Below are positions 6,474 through 6,998 of a stretch of DNA of 6,998 bases, in pieces. The stretch covers positions 1 through 6,998 of the forward strand of contig JAMWBX010000067.1 of assembly GCA_023818725.1 (NCBI GenBank). The letters are read 5' to 3'. This DNA is from Candidatus Omnitrophota bacterium (GTDB lineage Bacteria > Ratteibacteria > UBA8468 > B48-G9 > DTJG01). The notes below the pieces were generated by a model that saw nothing but the letters and a program-made list of their open reading frames with translations, did no database searches and was not told where the DNA came from. Each line of letters begins with the position of its first letter. Position 1 is the first letter of the stretch. Made by a program: the position numbers and the translations under genes.

Positions 6474-6998
6474 TGACTTTATTACCTGCTCCACCGGAGA
6501 ATGACTTTGCTTTTTTTATTTCGACATATTATCAGGAGTGCAAAAATAGATTTGGAAAGATTGAAGCGATTGCAGGAAAATGGGAATTTGAAGATTTAAT
6601 ACCTGGCTTGAGCGATTTTGACAGTAGATACATTTGTTCAGACCAGATGGGTGCGCAGGACTGGTGTGATATGTCAATGATTGTTGGAAATGTGCATCTT
6701 GAACTTTGCAAAAGGTTTCCACAATGGATAAGAATTCTTGAACATCTACCAGGAATTAACATCACATGGCAGGAATTGACAGGTGAAAATACATATTACC
6801 CGGAGTATAAACAATGGAGCTTTTATCATACCTCAAATGAGAGAAATCATATCTCAGCAAAGACACATATCGAATTAAGGAAATGGGATCTAAAGGACGA
6901 ATATTTCCATCTTAAAAAATTTCTAACTTATTATGGACCTTATGACAGAAATATAGATGTGCCAATAAATCTGGGCAGATTTATCGTCAAGTATCCCC
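6473..6998 (+). CDS. Unrecognised protein, 3' end beyond window; weak nucleotidyltransferase-like DxD motif
   Basis: The frame from ATG 6473 stays open for 175 codons to the window edge, so the protein is larger than what is visible. The start overlaps the oxidoreductase stop by one base (TAATG), and AAGGAG at 6459-6464 supports it, so it belongs to the same operon. It has no signal peptide or membrane segment and is rich in aromatic residues (Trp, Tyr, Phe), so it is probably a soluble cytoplasmic enzyme. I do not recognise the family. One segment, about 34-54, runs AGKWEFEDLIPGLSDFDSRY; its spacing of a Gly turn and then SDxD (Asp48, Asp50) after a hydrophobic strand loosely recalls the GS...DxD active site of small nucleotidyltransferases. 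The usual GS is GK here, and I could not place a third acidic residue, so this is only a suggestion. Its position implies a role in the same pathway as the aminotransferase and oxidoreductase. Confidence 0.8.
   Translation, partial: MTLLPAPPENDFAFFISTYYQECKNRFGKIEAIAGKWEFEDLIPGLSDFDSRYICSDQMGAQDWCDMSMIVGNVHLELCKRFPQWIRILEHLPGINITWQELTGENTYYPEYKQWSFYHTSNERNHISAKTHIELRKWDLKDEYFHLKKFLTYYGPYDRNIDVPINLGRFIVKYP

Noticed and set aside
6516..6765. Minus-strand open frames in the last gene
   Set aside because: They lack ribosome binding sites and recognisable motifs, and the plus-strand frame is supported by a ribosome binding site and stop-start overlap.

Overview
This looks like a bacterial chromosome segment of low to moderate G+C (roughly 40% by eye). 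It has strong Shine-Dalgarno sites, tight gene packing and no eukaryotic features. Nothing here fixes the taxon. A secreted papain-type peptidase with a lectin-like and Ig-like tail, with no disulfide-forming cysteine pair visible in its catalytic domain, would suit an anaerobic or environmental lineage, but that is only a hint.

Layout: two gene groups diverge from a 100-bp control region (4206-4305). The leftward group is an N-acetylglucosamine-6-phosphate deacetylase-like amidohydrolase (4205-2907), a carbon-nitrogen hydrolase of the nitrilase superfamily (2888-2028) and a large exported C1A cysteine peptidase (1973 to beyond the left edge). The peptidase reads open without interruption for 657 codons and fills everything from position 1 to 1973. 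The rightward group is a PLP-dependent DegT/DnrJ/EryC1/StrS sugar aminotransferase (4306-5457), a Gfo/Idh/MocA NAD(P)-dependent oxidoreductase (5466-6473) and an unrecognised gene (6473 to beyond the right edge). The unknown gene is translationally coupled to the oxidoreductase through a TAATG overlap.

How the genes may work together: an oxidoreductase that makes a keto group, followed by an aminotransferase that aminates it, is the standard pair for introducing an amino group into a sugar phosphate, nucleotide sugar or cyclitol. The divergent partners are two C-N bond hydrolases, one of them from a sugar N-deacetylase family. The module may therefore make or remodel an amino sugar or aminocyclitol-like compound. 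This is inference from family membership and gene order. The substrate, the direction of flux and the role of the unknown sixth gene cannot be read from the sequence. The papain-like peptidase does not obviously belong to such a pathway and may simply be a downstream neighbour.

The control region holds a good sigma-70-type promoter for the rightward operon (TTGAAC, 17 bp, TATAAC). Its -35 hexamer sits exactly in the loop of a TTTCC/GGAAA inverted repeat, a plausible operator. A 9-bp direct repeat lies in the leader of the leftward operon. I saw no tRNA, rRNA, CRISPR, insertion sequence or convincing terminator hairpin.
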